The notes: generated by a model not told the origin, from the sequence alone. DNA of 64,000 nt from Dechloromonas sp. (GCA_011391255.1 JAABQV010000013.1:1-64000); one strand, 5' to 3'. Positions 13,657 through 22,402 are shown, counted from the stretch's first letter. Numbers and translations: made by a program.

Positions 13657-14601
13657 TTGAAGAACGTTCTCGTCATCAGTTACTCGCAAACAGGCCAACT
13701 TTCGGACGTCAGCGCCCAGGTTGTTGCGCCCTTGCGTGCTGCAGGGCACTCGGTTCATGTCGAGACACTGGTGCCGGAAACGCCCTTCCCCTGGCCGTGG
13801 CCGATTGTTGATTTTGTCGACGCCTTTCCTGAGTGCGTTCAGCTTGATGCGCCGCCACTCAAGCCACTAAGCATTTCTGCGGATCAGCAATTTGATCTGG
13901 TGATCTTGACCTATCAGGTCTGGTACCTGGCACCGGCGCTGCCGATGACGGCATTTCTCAAAAGCCAGGAAGGCAAACGCCTGATCAATGGCAAGCCGGT
14001 AATCACCTTGGTTGCCTGTCGCAATATGTGGCTTTCGGCTCAGGAAACCATGAAGCAACTGATTGCCGAAGCTGGCGGCCTGTTGCGCGATCACCTGGCA
14101 TTTACTGATCAGGGGCACGCACTGGCCACTTTTATCACCACCCCGCGCTGGGTGTTAACCGGCAAACGCAATCAATTTTTTGGCTTGCCGCCAGCCGGCG
14201 TTGCCCCGGAAGAAATTCGCGGCGCCTGTCGGTTCGGGCGTGCGCTGGCTGATGCGCTCAATAGCGATGCTGAAAAATCAACCGCCCCGATGCTGACCGG
14301 GTTACGTGCAGCCACCGTCAACCCACGTTTGGCGCTGAGCGAACGCGCAGCACATCGCGCCTTTAAAGTCTGGTCAAAATTGATCCGCTTTTTTGGCCAG
14401 CGCGGTCAATGGCGGCGCCGGCCTGTTTTGCTGGTTTTCGCACTCTATTTGATTACCTTGGTCTTAACCGTCGTTCCGTTAAGCCTGTTGATACAATGGC
14501 TACTTTCCCCTCTGCTCAAACCACGACTCGAACGGCTCAAAGCTGAACTCGAACTGCCATCCGGTTCGCAGGACTTCAATCTCGAAAAATATGCACAGTA
14601 G
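13657..14601 (+). CDS. DarA-like flavodoxin-fold protein with C-terminal membrane segment
   Basis: Resembles the DarA family of dialkylresorcinol pathways. The flavodoxin-type start MKNVLVISYSQTGQL has the FMN phosphate-loop pattern SQTGQ, and VILTYQVWYLAPALPM fits the following flavin loop. Near the C-terminus a hydrophobic stretch (LLVFALYLITLVLTVVPLSLLIQWLL) should anchor it to the membrane. In studied pathways DarA aromatises the cyclohexanedione made by DarB. TTG at 13657 is chosen because it gives the family N-terminus; TTG at 13618 would add 13 residues. Neither has a clear ribosome-binding site. It overlaps the next gene by 11 bases and heads the nine-gene operon. Confidence 0.7.
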   Translation: MKNVLVISYSQTGQLSDVSAQVVAPLRAAGHSVHVETLVPETPFPWPWPIVDFVDAFPECVQLDAPPLKPLSISADQQFDLVILTYQVWYLAPALPMTAFLKSQEGKRLINGKPVITLVACRNMWLSAQETMKQLIAEAGGLLRDHLAFTDQGHALATFITTPRWVLTGKRNQFFGLPPAGVAPEEIRGACRFGRALADALNSDAEKSTAPMLTGLRAATVNPRLALSERAAHRAFKVWSKLIRFFGQRGQWRRRPVLLVFALYLITLVLTVVPLSLLIQWLLSPLLKPRLERLKAELELPSGSQDFNLEKYAQ

Positions 14602-15748
14602 CGGTAAAGCCTACATCACTCGCAGCGCGGTCTTTCTACCCAACGCGCCGGTAGAAAACGACAAGATCGAGAACGTGCTCGGCATGATCGCCGGCAAGCC
14701 GTCGCGCGCCCGTCGTATTGTCTTGCGCAACAACGGCATACGTCAGCGTTATTACGCAATTGACCCAAATACCGGAAAAAATACCCACACCAATGCTCAG
14801 CTTACGGCCGAGGCGGTGCGCGGCTTGAATCTCGCCGGCGATATTGATTGCCTGGTGACCGGCACAACCATGCCCGACCAACTGATGCCGAACCACGGCG
14901 TGATGGTGCATGGCGAACTAGGCATTCCGGCCTGTGAAGTGGTTTCAACGGCGGGTGTTTGCGTCGCCGGCATCACTGCCCTTAAATACGCCTATCTGGC
15001 CGTTCTTTCGGGCCAGGCAAAAAATGCGGTTGCTACTGGCTCGGAGCAAGCCTCCGCTGTTTTGCATGCGCGAAATTTTGAAGCGGAATCGGAACATCGC
15101 ATCAGCGAACTGGAAAACAACCCGGAAATTGCCTTTGAGAAAGATTTCCTGCGCTGGATGCTTTCCGATGGTGCTGGCGCCTTTCTGGTTCAAGCTCAAC
15201 CGGCTACTAAAGGCCTGTCCCTGCGTATCGACTGGATCGAAATCCTCTCCCAGGCCCATCACATGGAAGTCTGCATGTATGCCGGTGGAGAAAAGCAGGA
15301 TGATGGCTCGCTGAAGGGCTGGAAAGATTTCCCGGCTAACGAATGGGCCAAGCGCTCCATCTTTGCCGTCAAGCAGGATGTTCGTCTGCTCAACGAAAGC
15401 GTGGTTTATCAAACAATTGGCAAACCGCTGGAAAAGGTAATGCTTACACGCGGACTGACGCCAGCCGATGTTGATTGGTTTCTGCCGCACATGTCTTCCG
15501 AGTATTTCCGTATGCCGATTGCCAATTGTATGGCCGGCGTTGGATTCCCGGTGCCGCAGGAAAAATGGTTCACTAATTTGCACACTAAGGGCAATACCGG
15601 CTCGGCGGCAATCTACATCATGCTTGATGAACTGTATAAAAGCAGCAAGCTCAAGGCTGGTGAACGCCTGCTTTGCTTTATCCCGGAAAGTGGACGTTTT
15701 ACCGGTTCGCTAATGTATTTGACGGTAGTCGACCATGCTGGAAAGTGA
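14591..15748 (+). CDS. DarB-like beta-ketoacyl-ACP synthase III family protein
   Basis: A 385-residue thiolase-fold condensing enzyme. The KAS III triad can be read directly: Cys124 in STAGVCVAG, His300 in WFLPHMSS and Asn335 in HTKGNTGSA. It is longer than FabH, as in DarB. DarB enzymes join two acyl units to give a cyclohexanedione; that reaction is inferred from the neighbouring DarA-like gene. Substrates here are unknown. It overlaps its neighbours by 11 and 14 bases. Confidence 0.8.
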   Translation: MHSSGKAYITRSAVFLPNAPVENDKIENVLGMIAGKPSRARRIVLRNNGIRQRYYAIDPNTGKNTHTNAQLTAEAVRGLNLAGDIDCLVTGTTMPDQLMPNHGVMVHGELGIPACEVVSTAGVCVAGITALKYAYLAVLSGQAKNAVATGSEQASAVLHARNFEAESEHRISELENNPEIAFEKDFLRWMLSDGAGAFLVQAQPATKGLSLRIDWIEILSQAHHMEVCMYAGGEKQDDGSLKGWKDFPANEWAKRSIFAVKQDVRLLNESVVYQTIGKPLEKVMLTRGLTPADVDWFLPHMSSEYFRMPIANCMAGVGFPVPQEKWFTNLHTKGNTGSAAIYIMLDELYKSSKLKAGERLLCFIPESGRFTGSLMYLTVVDHAGK

Positions 15749-16130
15749 AGTCCCGCAGGAAGGCAATGTCACGCTCGGCGGCCATCGCAAGGCAGTCTAT
15801 GCACGTGGCGCGGACGGCAAAATTCAAATCGTCCAATCCGCCGGCTGGGAAGTTGAGGAAATTGTCACCCGTCAGGCGGTCGATGATTTGAACCAGCTCG
15901 CTGAAGATGCCCGCCAACGTGTGGCGAGCGGTGAAACCTCGGCGCTTGAATACCACATGCACAAGGCGCGCATGGATGTGCCGCTGTTATCACAAACCAG
16001 CGGTGTCTGGCAATGGCGTATACGCCGGCACTTTCAGCCCGCCGTTTTTGCCGGACTCTCGACCACCCAACTTCAGCGCTATGCCGACGCCCTGGGTCTT
16101 ACGGTCGACCAGTTAAAACAGGCTAAATAA
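15735..16130 (+). CDS. Conserved-looking protein of unknown function in dar-like operon
   Basis: 131 residues that I do not recognise. It starts with MLESEVPQEG, has no signal peptide or membrane helix, an acidic central helix (AVDDLNQLAEDARQRVASGE) and a C-terminal helical segment (LSTTQLQRYADALGLTVDQLKQ) resembling a small helix-turn-helix or protein-protein bundle. It is fully coupled to both neighbours (overlaps of 14 and 1 bases). A scaffold or regulator role for the KAS III or BtrH-like protein is possible but not shown. Confidence 0.75.
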   Translation: MLESEVPQEGNVTLGGHRKAVYARGADGKIQIVQSAGWEVEEIVTRQAVDDLNQLAEDARQRVASGETSALEYHMHKARMDVPLLSQTSGVWQWRIRRHFQPAVFAGLSTTQLQRYADALGLTVDQLKQAK

Positions 16131-17110
16131 TGGAATTCCAACACAGCCAGGCTTCCCACTGCGAAAGCGGCGTCATGTCCGCCATGCTGCGCCATCACGG
16201 CCTGCCGATTTCCGAGCCGATGGCTTTCGGGCTGTCATCAGCAATCTCTTTCGCTTACCTGCCGATCGTCAAAATCAACGGCTTGCCGCTGGTTGCCTAT
16301 CGCATGCCGCCCAAAGCCATCATTAAGGGTCTGCAAAAACCGCTTGGTTTGAAGATGCGTTTCGAGACCTTCCGCGACCCGCAAGCCGGTACGCAGCGCC
16401 TCAATGAATTGCTGGCTGGCGGCGAAATCGTCGGCATGCAAACCTCCGTATTCTGGCTACCCTATATGCCGGAAGACCTACGTTTTCACTTCAACGCCCA
16501 CAACGTGCTGGCCTTTGGCCACGATTCAGCGAGCGGCGAATACCAGCTTTCCGACCCGGTGTTTGAAACCCCGGTCACCTGCCCGGCCGATGCCCTGCAA
16601 CGCGCCCGCTTCGCCAAGGGCATGCTCGCCCCCAAAGGCTTGCTCTATTACGCCACCGGCAAACCGTCGACGCCTGATTGGACGGTTGTCATCCCGAAGG
16701 CCCTGAAAAAAACCACGCGCATCATGCTCGATACACCACTGCCGATCATCGGCGTGCGCGGCATACGTCGACTGGCCAGTGCGATTGAAGGTCTGCAACC
16801 TGACAAAGCCAAAATGTTCATCGGTCAGGTCGTGCGCATGCAGGAAGAAATCGGCACCGGCGGCGGCGGCTTCCGTTTCATCTACGCCTCCTTTTTGCAG
16901 GAAGCAGCGGATCTGCTCGCCCGGCCACGGCTCAATGAACTCTCCGAAGCACTGGTTGATATCGGCGACGAATGGCGCGAATTCGCCCTCTCCGCCGCCC
17001 GCATGATCCGCGACCGCGAACCGCTGGCGACACCGGCACTGGCCAACAAACTGCGCCAGATCGCCGATCATGAGCAAGCCTTTTACCGCGACCTGCGCCG
17101 CGCTGCCTGA
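16130..17110 (+). CDS. BtrH-N domain protein, papain-like acyltransferase candidate
   Basis: 326 residues. The N-terminal half matches the BtrH_N/C39-like pattern: Cys11 in ASHCESGVMSAMLRHHG, His124 in HFNAHNVLAFG and Asp142 in LSDPV make a plausible Cys-His-Asp triad. BtrH in butirosin biosynthesis moves an acyl chain from an acyl carrier protein to an amine of the acceptor. The ACP encoded three genes downstream is the obvious donor candidate. The C-terminal half (from about residue 190) is helical with a glycine run (GTGGGGFRF) and an unclear role. No signal peptide is seen. Confidence 0.75.
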   Translation: MEFQHSQASHCESGVMSAMLRHHGLPISEPMAFGLSSAISFAYLPIVKINGLPLVAYRMPPKAIIKGLQKPLGLKMRFETFRDPQAGTQRLNELLAGGEIVGMQTSVFWLPYMPEDLRFHFNAHNVLAFGHDSASGEYQLSDPVFETPVTCPADALQRARFAKGMLAPKGLLYYATGKPSTPDWTVVIPKALKKTTRIMLDTPLPIIGVRGIRRLASAIEGLQPDKAKMFIGQVVRMQEEIGTGGGGFRFIYASFLQEAADLLARPRLNELSEALVDIGDEWREFALSAARMIRDREPLATPALANKLRQIADHEQAFYRDLRRAA

Positions 17111-18021
17111 TGCTGAAAATCGATAGCGTTTCCTACCGCTATCGCGATGCCGCCACGCCGGCACTGCAAAACGTGACGCTTGAGATTCCTGCCGGCGGCG
17201 TTTACGGCCTGCTCGGCCCGAACGGAGCCGGTAAAACCACCCTGATTTCTGTGCTCTCCGGGTTGTTGACCGCAACGGATGGCCTGATAACGCTAGATGG
17301 CATACCGCTGGCCGAAATCCGCAGTAAAAATCCCCGCGCCATCGCTCTGGTGCCACAGGATTACGCGTTTTACCCGATGCTGACGGTTGCTGAAAATCTG
17401 CGTTTCTTTGGCGGCGTCTTGGGTTTGAGTGGAGCTGAACTCAGCTCGCAAAGCGAATCGGCGATTGCTTTTGCACGATTGGAACAAGTGGTTGGCAAAC
17501 GTGCCGAGCAGCTTTCAGGCGGCCTGCGCCGGCGACTGAATCTGGCGATTGGCCTGCTCGGCAAGCCGCAACTATTGCTGCTCGACGAACCGACGGTTGG
17601 CGTCGACCCGCAATCGCGCCACTTCCTGCTCGACTCCATCGCCGCCCTGCCCGCTGCCGGTACGACAGTGATTTATACCAGCCATTACATGGAAGAGATT
17701 GAAGCGATCTGCCAAAAAATTGCCATTGTCGATCAGGGACAGGTTTTGGCGGAAGGCACGCTAAGTGACATTCTGCATAGCCCGGAACCACTGCTCGACA
17801 TTGGCCTTGAGCAGCCGTTGCCAGAAGCCATCGCTCAGCGTTACTCGGCAACAATCATCGGAGAACAAAAATATCGGCTGATTTTGCCGTCGACCGTAAC
17901 ACTTCAGAATTTGCTCGATGAACTGGCCAGCGCCGGCTGCAGCGTGCGCAATCTCAGCCTTGGCCAGCACGATCTGGAACAGGTATTCATGCGCTTGACC
18001 AATCGTTCCTTGCGCGACTAG
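17110..18021 (+). CDS. ABC transporter ATP-binding protein (ABC-2 type exporter)
   Basis: 303-residue ATPase: Walker A GPNGAGKTT, Q-loop ALVPQDYAF, signature LSGGLRRRLNLA, Walker B LLLLDEPTVGVDP and H-loop TSHYMEE. It belongs to the drug/lipid exporter type of ABC-2 systems. It starts on the stop codon of the BtrH-like gene and is followed after three bases by its permease, so the pair probably exports the operon product. Confidence 0.93.
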   Translation: MLKIDSVSYRYRDAATPALQNVTLEIPAGGVYGLLGPNGAGKTTLISVLSGLLTATDGLITLDGIPLAEIRSKNPRAIALVPQDYAFYPMLTVAENLRFFGGVLGLSGAELSSQSESAIAFARLEQVVGKRAEQLSGGLRRRLNLAIGLLGKPQLLLLDEPTVGVDPQSRHFLLDSIAALPAAGTTVIYTSHYMEEIEAICQKIAIVDQGQVLAEGTLSDILHSPEPLLDIGLEQPLPEAIAQRYSATIIGEQKYRLILPSTVTLQNLLDELASAGCSVRNLSLGQHDLEQVFMRLTNRSLRD

Positions 18022-18024
18022 ACC

Positions 18025-19257
18025 ATGTCACCTCGCCTACTCGCCCTCTGGCTCAAGGAAACCATCGCGCTGACCCGCGACAAGCATGGTCTGCTGGCGT
18101 TGTTCATCATGCCGACCATTTTCATTTTGGTCATGACCATGGCGCTGCGCGATGCTTTTACGCCGGGTGTTACGATTGATGTCAGCTACAGCGTGGTCGA
18201 TCTCGACCAGACGCCAATTTCCAAAGCGCTGGTCAAGCGCCTTGATCGAGCAGCCGCTTTCAAGAAAATTGAGAGCACCAATGATCTGGGTGCCGCCCGC
18301 AATCAACTGCTGCAAGGCAAACAAAGTCTCGTTCTTGTTCTTCCCAAGGAGTTCGGCAGCCGACTGCTGACACCCGGCGGCACCGATGGCAAACCGGCCG
18401 ACCAGATGACCCTGCTGCTTGACCCCGCCCTTTCACCAACCCTGCAACTCGCCTTCCGCAATCAGATCATGGCCGCGCTTGGCTCGGTGCGGGCGGATGA
18501 ACTGACGGTCAAGGCCGGCAAGCTGTTTGGTCTGCCGGTCAGCTCCGGCAGCATGCTGGAAAAAGACTGGCCGGATGAAATCCGCAGTGAAGCAGTGCGC
18601 AGCAACGACAACGCCAAAATTCCTTCATCGGTTCAGCAGAACGTCCCGGCCTGGCTTATTTTCGCCATGTTTTTCGTTGTCATTCCGGTTTCGTCTATCT
18701 TCATCATCGAGCGCCAGCAAGGCACCTTGCAAAGGCTCCGCGCGATGGGTGTGCCGTTTCATCTCGTCCTCGCCGGCAAGTTGCTACCCTTCTTCATTGT
18801 CAATCAGGTGCAAGCCGCAATGATGGTTTTGGTCGGCATGTATCTCGTCCCGCAATTCGGCAGCGAAGCGCTGGAACTGCCGAGCAGCCTGCCGCTATTG
18901 CTCAACTGGTGGGCGGTTTCTTCCGCCGTCAGTCTGGCCGCCGTTTCCTGGGCGCTGCTCATCGCCAGTATCGCAAAAACCTCGGAGCAAGCGACCATCG
19001 TAGGCGGCGTCGGTAATATTTTGATGGGTGCCGTCGGCGGCATCATGGTGCCCAAGTTCATCATGCCGGCCAGCATGCAGAAAATTGCCGCGCTCTCGCC
19101 GATGGCCTGGGGGCTGGAAGGTTTCCATACCGTCATGCTGCGCCATGGCAGTTTTGCCGATATCCTCCCCAGCCTGACGCAACTATTGGTTTTCGCTGCC
19201 GCCTCGCTGTTCGCCGCCATCTGGCTCAACCATCGCGCCCTTGCCGCCCAATCATGA
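18025..19257 (+). CDS. ABC-2 type permease
   Basis: 410 residues in the usual exporter permease layout: one N-terminal transmembrane helix (LLALFIMPTIFILVMTMAL), a large extracytoplasmic domain (about residues 40-205), then a cluster of helices (LIFAMFFVVIPVSSIFII, VSLAAVSWALLIASI, VGNILMGAVGGIMV, and the C-terminal LLVFAAASLFAAIWL). It partners the ATPase immediately upstream and overlaps the ACP gene by four bases. Confidence 0.92.
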   Translation: MSPRLLALWLKETIALTRDKHGLLALFIMPTIFILVMTMALRDAFTPGVTIDVSYSVVDLDQTPISKALVKRLDRAAAFKKIESTNDLGAARNQLLQGKQSLVLVLPKEFGSRLLTPGGTDGKPADQMTLLLDPALSPTLQLAFRNQIMAALGSVRADELTVKAGKLFGLPVSSGSMLEKDWPDEIRSEAVRSNDNAKIPSSVQQNVPAWLIFAMFFVVIPVSSIFIIERQQGTLQRLRAMGVPFHLVLAGKLLPFFIVNQVQAAMMVLVGMYLVPQFGSEALELPSSLPLLLNWWAVSSAVSLAAVSWALLIASIAKTSEQATIVGGVGNILMGAVGGIMVPKFIMPASMQKIAALSPMAWGLEGFHTVMLRHGSFADILPSLTQLLVFAAASLFAAIWLNHRALAAQS

Positions 19258-19523
19258 ACACCGCCCTCTGCCTCGAACTTAAAGCCCTGATCATTGAAGC
19301 CTGCGACAAGGATTGCACGCCGGAAAGCATCAGCGACAACGAACTCCTTTTCGGCCCGGAAGCGCCTCTGCAACTCGATTCGCTTGATGCCCTGCAAGTC
19401 TCGATGGCGATCAAGAAAAAATATGGTCTGCGCTTACCGGACAGCAAGGACACCCGCCGCATTCTCTCCAGCGTCGCCAATCTGGCTGAACACCTTGAAA
19501 GCTGGCAGATTGCGCAGGCATGA
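19254..19523 (+). CDS. Acyl carrier protein
   Basis: 89-residue acidic carrier protein. Ser43 in LQLDSLDALQ is the predicted 4'-phosphopantetheine site. It differs from housekeeping AcpP (longer N-terminus, GPEAPLQLDSL), which fits a dedicated pathway carrier. It overlaps both the permease and the ketosynthase-like gene by four bases, so the three should be made together. Confidence 0.9.
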   Translation: MNTALCLELKALIIEACDKDCTPESISDNELLFGPEAPLQLDSLDALQVSMAIKKKYGLRLPDSKDTRRILSSVANLAEHLESWQIAQA

Positions 19524-20599
19524 AGCGCCCGGTTTTTATTGCCGAATGCGGTCTGCTTTGTGCCCGGGGTGGCAACGCTCAAGCTGTCGCCGCTGCCCTG
19601 TGGGCCGGAGAATCAAGTAGCAGTACGCGCCGCCTCGGTGATCGCGAATTCCCCTATTTCTCATTGCCACTCGCCGAACCTAACTGGCTCAAACACGCCG
19701 AACAGGCGGTGCGCCACGTCGGTACCCAACTCGGCCCGCTGCCCGCCGAAACACCGCTTTTCGTTGCTTCATCGTCATTCCAGATTGGTCATTTTGAACA
19801 GCAGGGAGAGCCCTTCGATCTGCCCGCCGCCAACGCTGCTTTCAGCTGCCAGATTGCTGACTGGCTGCAACTCAGCGGCTCGCTAACCAGCATCAACAAT
19901 GCCTGCATCTCCGGGTTTTCCGCCATTGATACGGCCCGCAGCCTGATTGCAGGCGGCCAGATCGACGACGCCGTAATCATCGGCATTGAACTCAGCAACG
20001 ACAGCACTCTGGCCGGATTTGCCGCGATGGAACTTCTCTCACGCACAGCCTGCCGGCCCTTTGATGTCCGTCGTGACGGGCTGGTGCTCGGCGAAGCCGT
20101 CGCCGCCATCCGCCTGAGTTCGACCCCGGCTCCCTGGCGCATCGCCGGGCTACGCACCGGCCTCGATGCCTATTCGATGACCGGCCCCGATCCGGCTGGC
20201 GGCCCGATCGGAAGGGTTACGGTCGACTGCCTTAATGAGGCCAATTTGTTGTCGAATGAGATTGATCTGATCAAGGTTCAAGCAGCCGGCTCACCCGGCA
20301 GCGATCTCGCCGAAGCCAATGCTTTGCGGCAAGTATTTGGCGAGCAGATCCCGCCACTTGTCTCACTCAAGGCGGCACTCGGCCACACGCTCGGCGCCAG
20401 TGGCATTAGCGAGCTTGTCGCATTAATCGCTTGCCTCGATGCAGGAAAGATCCCCGCCACGGCCGGATACCAGCAAGCTGATCCGGAAATTTGGCCGATT
20501 TTTCCGGTTGACCGCAATATTCGCCAGATCAAGCGCGCCCTGCTCAGCCTGATCGGCTTTGGCGGCGGACTGGCCAGCATGATTATCGAGCGCGCCTGA
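19520..20599 (+). CDS. Beta-ketoacyl synthase-like protein lacking one active-site histidine
   Basis: 359 residues with a KAS I/II fold, somewhat shorter than FabF. The nucleophile is present (Cys129 in INNACISGFSA). The second histidine motif is present (Lys284, His289 in SLKAALGHTLGASG). The first, normally AHGT-like, reads VQAAGSPGSD, so the histidine is replaced by Ala256. That histidine takes part in malonyl decarboxylation, so the protein may condense poorly, act as a priming acyl holder, or work as a chain-length-factor-like partner. It overlaps the ACP gene by four bases. Confidence 0.85.
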   Translation: MKRPVFIAECGLLCARGGNAQAVAAALWAGESSSSTRRLGDREFPYFSLPLAEPNWLKHAEQAVRHVGTQLGPLPAETPLFVASSSFQIGHFEQQGEPFDLPAANAAFSCQIADWLQLSGSLTSINNACISGFSAIDTARSLIAGGQIDDAVIIGIELSNDSTLAGFAAMELLSRTACRPFDVRRDGLVLGEAVAAIRLSSTPAPWRIAGLRTGLDAYSMTGPDPAGGPIGRVTVDCLNEANLLSNEIDLIKVQAAGSPGSDLAEANALRQVFGEQIPPLVSLKAALGHTLGASGISELVALIACLDAGKIPATAGYQQADPEIWPIFPVDRNIRQIKRALLSLIGFGGGLASMIIERA

Positions 20600-21261
20600 T
20601 GGTCTATCTCGATACCCTGCTCAGCCAGCACTACTCAGCAGAATCGCTGGCTGCAGCGGTGCGCACGGCAATCGGCAAACCTTTGCGGCGCGCCGCACCT
20701 CTCACCCAGTTGGCGCTCGTCGGCGCTCTCGCCTGCCTGCCGGAAAATCGTCGTCATCTGCCCAGCGCCCTGCTCTGGCAATCGACCGGCGGCCCGCGCG
20801 CGGAAACTCAAGCCTTGTTGCGCGAAGTATTCATCGGCTCAGGCGAGCCCATGCCTTACGATTTTCTCGCCACGCAACCGGCCATTGCCGCCGCCCAAAT
20901 CAAGCCGTATTTTCCCGGTCTTCAATCCGCAAGTTACTTCCCCCTGGCCAAGAAAGGCATTGCCGAATGGTTCCAGACACTGACCCTGGCCATCAACTGG
21001 CTGGAAGAAGAGCGTTATGCTCAGATCCTCTGCGCGCATCTCGACACGAACACTGGCACTGCCACCGGTCATTGGCTTGTATTAACCAAGCTGCCTCTTG
21101 AAAAAGCACGCTTCAAGCTCCAACTAAACTGCATTGGTTCAAGCCCGCAACTGCCTGATACGCCCGACTTCCCGCAGCTGCTCAGCGAGGCACCAATCAA
21201 TTCGCTAGCCCTGCAATCGCCTGCCGGCTTCCGGCTGGCATTAGAATTCACCCGACTTTAA
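20599..21261 (+). CDS. Short ketosynthase-like protein of unknown activity
   Basis: 220 residues. The segment RRAAPLTQLALVGALACLPE through ALLWQSTGGPRAET and GEPMPYDFLATQPAIAAAQI resembles the short 'beta-ketoacyl synthase-like, N-terminal' family found beside ketosynthase/ACP genes in aryl-polyene-type clusters. No catalytic Cys is visible where a ketosynthase would have it, so a structural partner of the preceding enzyme is the likelier role. It starts on the preceding stop codon and ends the operon 17 bases before cnoX. Confidence 0.65.
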   Translation: MVYLDTLLSQHYSAESLAAAVRTAIGKPLRRAAPLTQLALVGALACLPENRRHLPSALLWQSTGGPRAETQALLREVFIGSGEPMPYDFLATQPAIAAAQIKPYFPGLQSASYFPLAKKGIAEWFQTLTLAINWLEEERYAQILCAHLDTNTGTATGHWLVLTKLPLEKARFKLQLNCIGSSPQLPDTPDFPQLLSEAPINSLALQSPAGFRLALEFTRL

Positions 21262-21278
21262 TCCCCACCGAGAGCCCC

Positions 21279-22136
21279 ATGTCCCAATTTTCCTTTGACG
21301 TTTCCATTGAAGAATTTGAAGCTAAAGTCCTCATCCCCTCGGAAACCACCCCGATCGTCGTCGACTTCTGGGCACCCTGGTGCGGCCCCTGCAAGGTTTT
21401 GAAACCGATGCTGGAAAAACTCGCCGAAGAATACGGCGGGCGCTTCCTGCTTGCCAAAATCAACTCAGACGAAAACCCGGAGTTGGCGCAACATTTCGGC
21501 GTACGCAGCATACCTACAGTCAAGGTCCTCTTTAAAGGCGAGTTGGTCGACGAATTCACCGGCGCTCTGCCCGAAGGTCAAATTCGCGAGTTTCTCGACC
21601 GCTTTGTGCCACCCGCCGGCCCCGGTGGCAACCTGCGCGAAGAAGCTGCCGCGCTACTGGCTGAAGGCAAGCTAGAAGAAGCCCTAGCCAAGCTGGTTGA
21701 AGCCAGCAAGGCCAAACCGGAGGATCAGGCGATCCAGCTCGATGCCGTCGATGTCCTACTGCAACTTGGCCGCAATGAGGAAGCCGAACAACTTCTCGGC
21801 GGTGAATATGCCCAGGAGCCTGACCGCGCCAATGCGCTACGCGCCCGCCTCGCTCTTGCCGCCGGCGCCGCCGATACCGGCGCCCTGGAAGCCAAACTGG
21901 CTATCGATCCGAAAGATCACGCCAGCCGCCTCGAACTCGCGCGTGCCTATGCCGCTCAAAGCCGCTTCCGTGAAGCACTCGAAGCGGCTCTTGAAGTCGT
22001 CATCCGTGACCGGACTTTTGACGAAGGCGCTGGTCGCAAGGCCGTTCTACAACTATTTGAAGCCCTTGCCGGCAGCGAACAATACGACGACCTGATCCGC
22101 GAATTCCGCCGCAAAATGTCTGCTGCGCTCAACTGA
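21279..22136 (+). CDS. cnoX: Thioredoxin-domain co-chaperone CnoX/YbbN
   Basis: 285 residues: an N-terminal thioredoxin domain with the active site FWAPWCGPCK and cis-Pro segment SIPTVKVL, then TPR-like helical repeats (AAALLAEGKLEEALAKLVEASKA and following). The E. coli homologue protects substrates under oxidising stress and passes them to GroEL; there the motif is SxxC, whereas here the full CGPC is kept, so a redox activity is likely. It follows the dar-like operon by 17 bases and may share its transcript. Confidence 0.88.
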   Translation: MSQFSFDVSIEEFEAKVLIPSETTPIVVDFWAPWCGPCKVLKPMLEKLAEEYGGRFLLAKINSDENPELAQHFGVRSIPTVKVLFKGELVDEFTGALPEGQIREFLDRFVPPAGPGGNLREEAAALLAEGKLEEALAKLVEASKAKPEDQAIQLDAVDVLLQLGRNEEAEQLLGGEYAQEPDRANALRARLALAAGAADTGALEAKLAIDPKDHASRLELARAYAAQSRFREALEAALEVVIRDRTFDEGAGRKAVLQLFEALAGSEQYDDLIREFRRKMSAALN

Positions 22137-22177
22137 ATATCGAATCAGCGACGCCGCTTTACCGCAGCGTCGCTCGC

Positions 22178-22402
22178 TTAGTTCTGCACCTTGCGCCAGC
22201 CCCGCAGTTCGAGACATGTGTGCATTTTCCGGACGCTGGCCTGCGTCACCATCCCATCAGTCCCCGAGTAACTCTGCACCTTGCAGAATTTCTCGTCCCG
22301 CAGGTAATCCTCCTCGCCCGAGCCGCGCTTCTCCCAATGCCAGGAGGCGCAAGCAGACAAACCCGCAAAGAATGAAAATAGTAGAAATCGGCAATATTTC
22401 AT
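22178..22402 (-). CDS. Small hypothetical lipoprotein
   Basis: 74 residues with a type II signal peptide (MKYCRFLLFSFFAGLSAC; lipobox LSAC, Cys18). The mature part is short with further cysteines (KFCKVQ, HTCLELRGW). I do not recognise a family. It is convergent with cnoX and lies 149 bases from tRNA-Pro. Confidence 0.6.
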   Translation of the reverse strand: MKYCRFLLFSFFAGLSACASWHWEKRGSGEEDYLRDEKFCKVQSYSGTDGMVTQASVRKMHTCLELRGWRKVQN

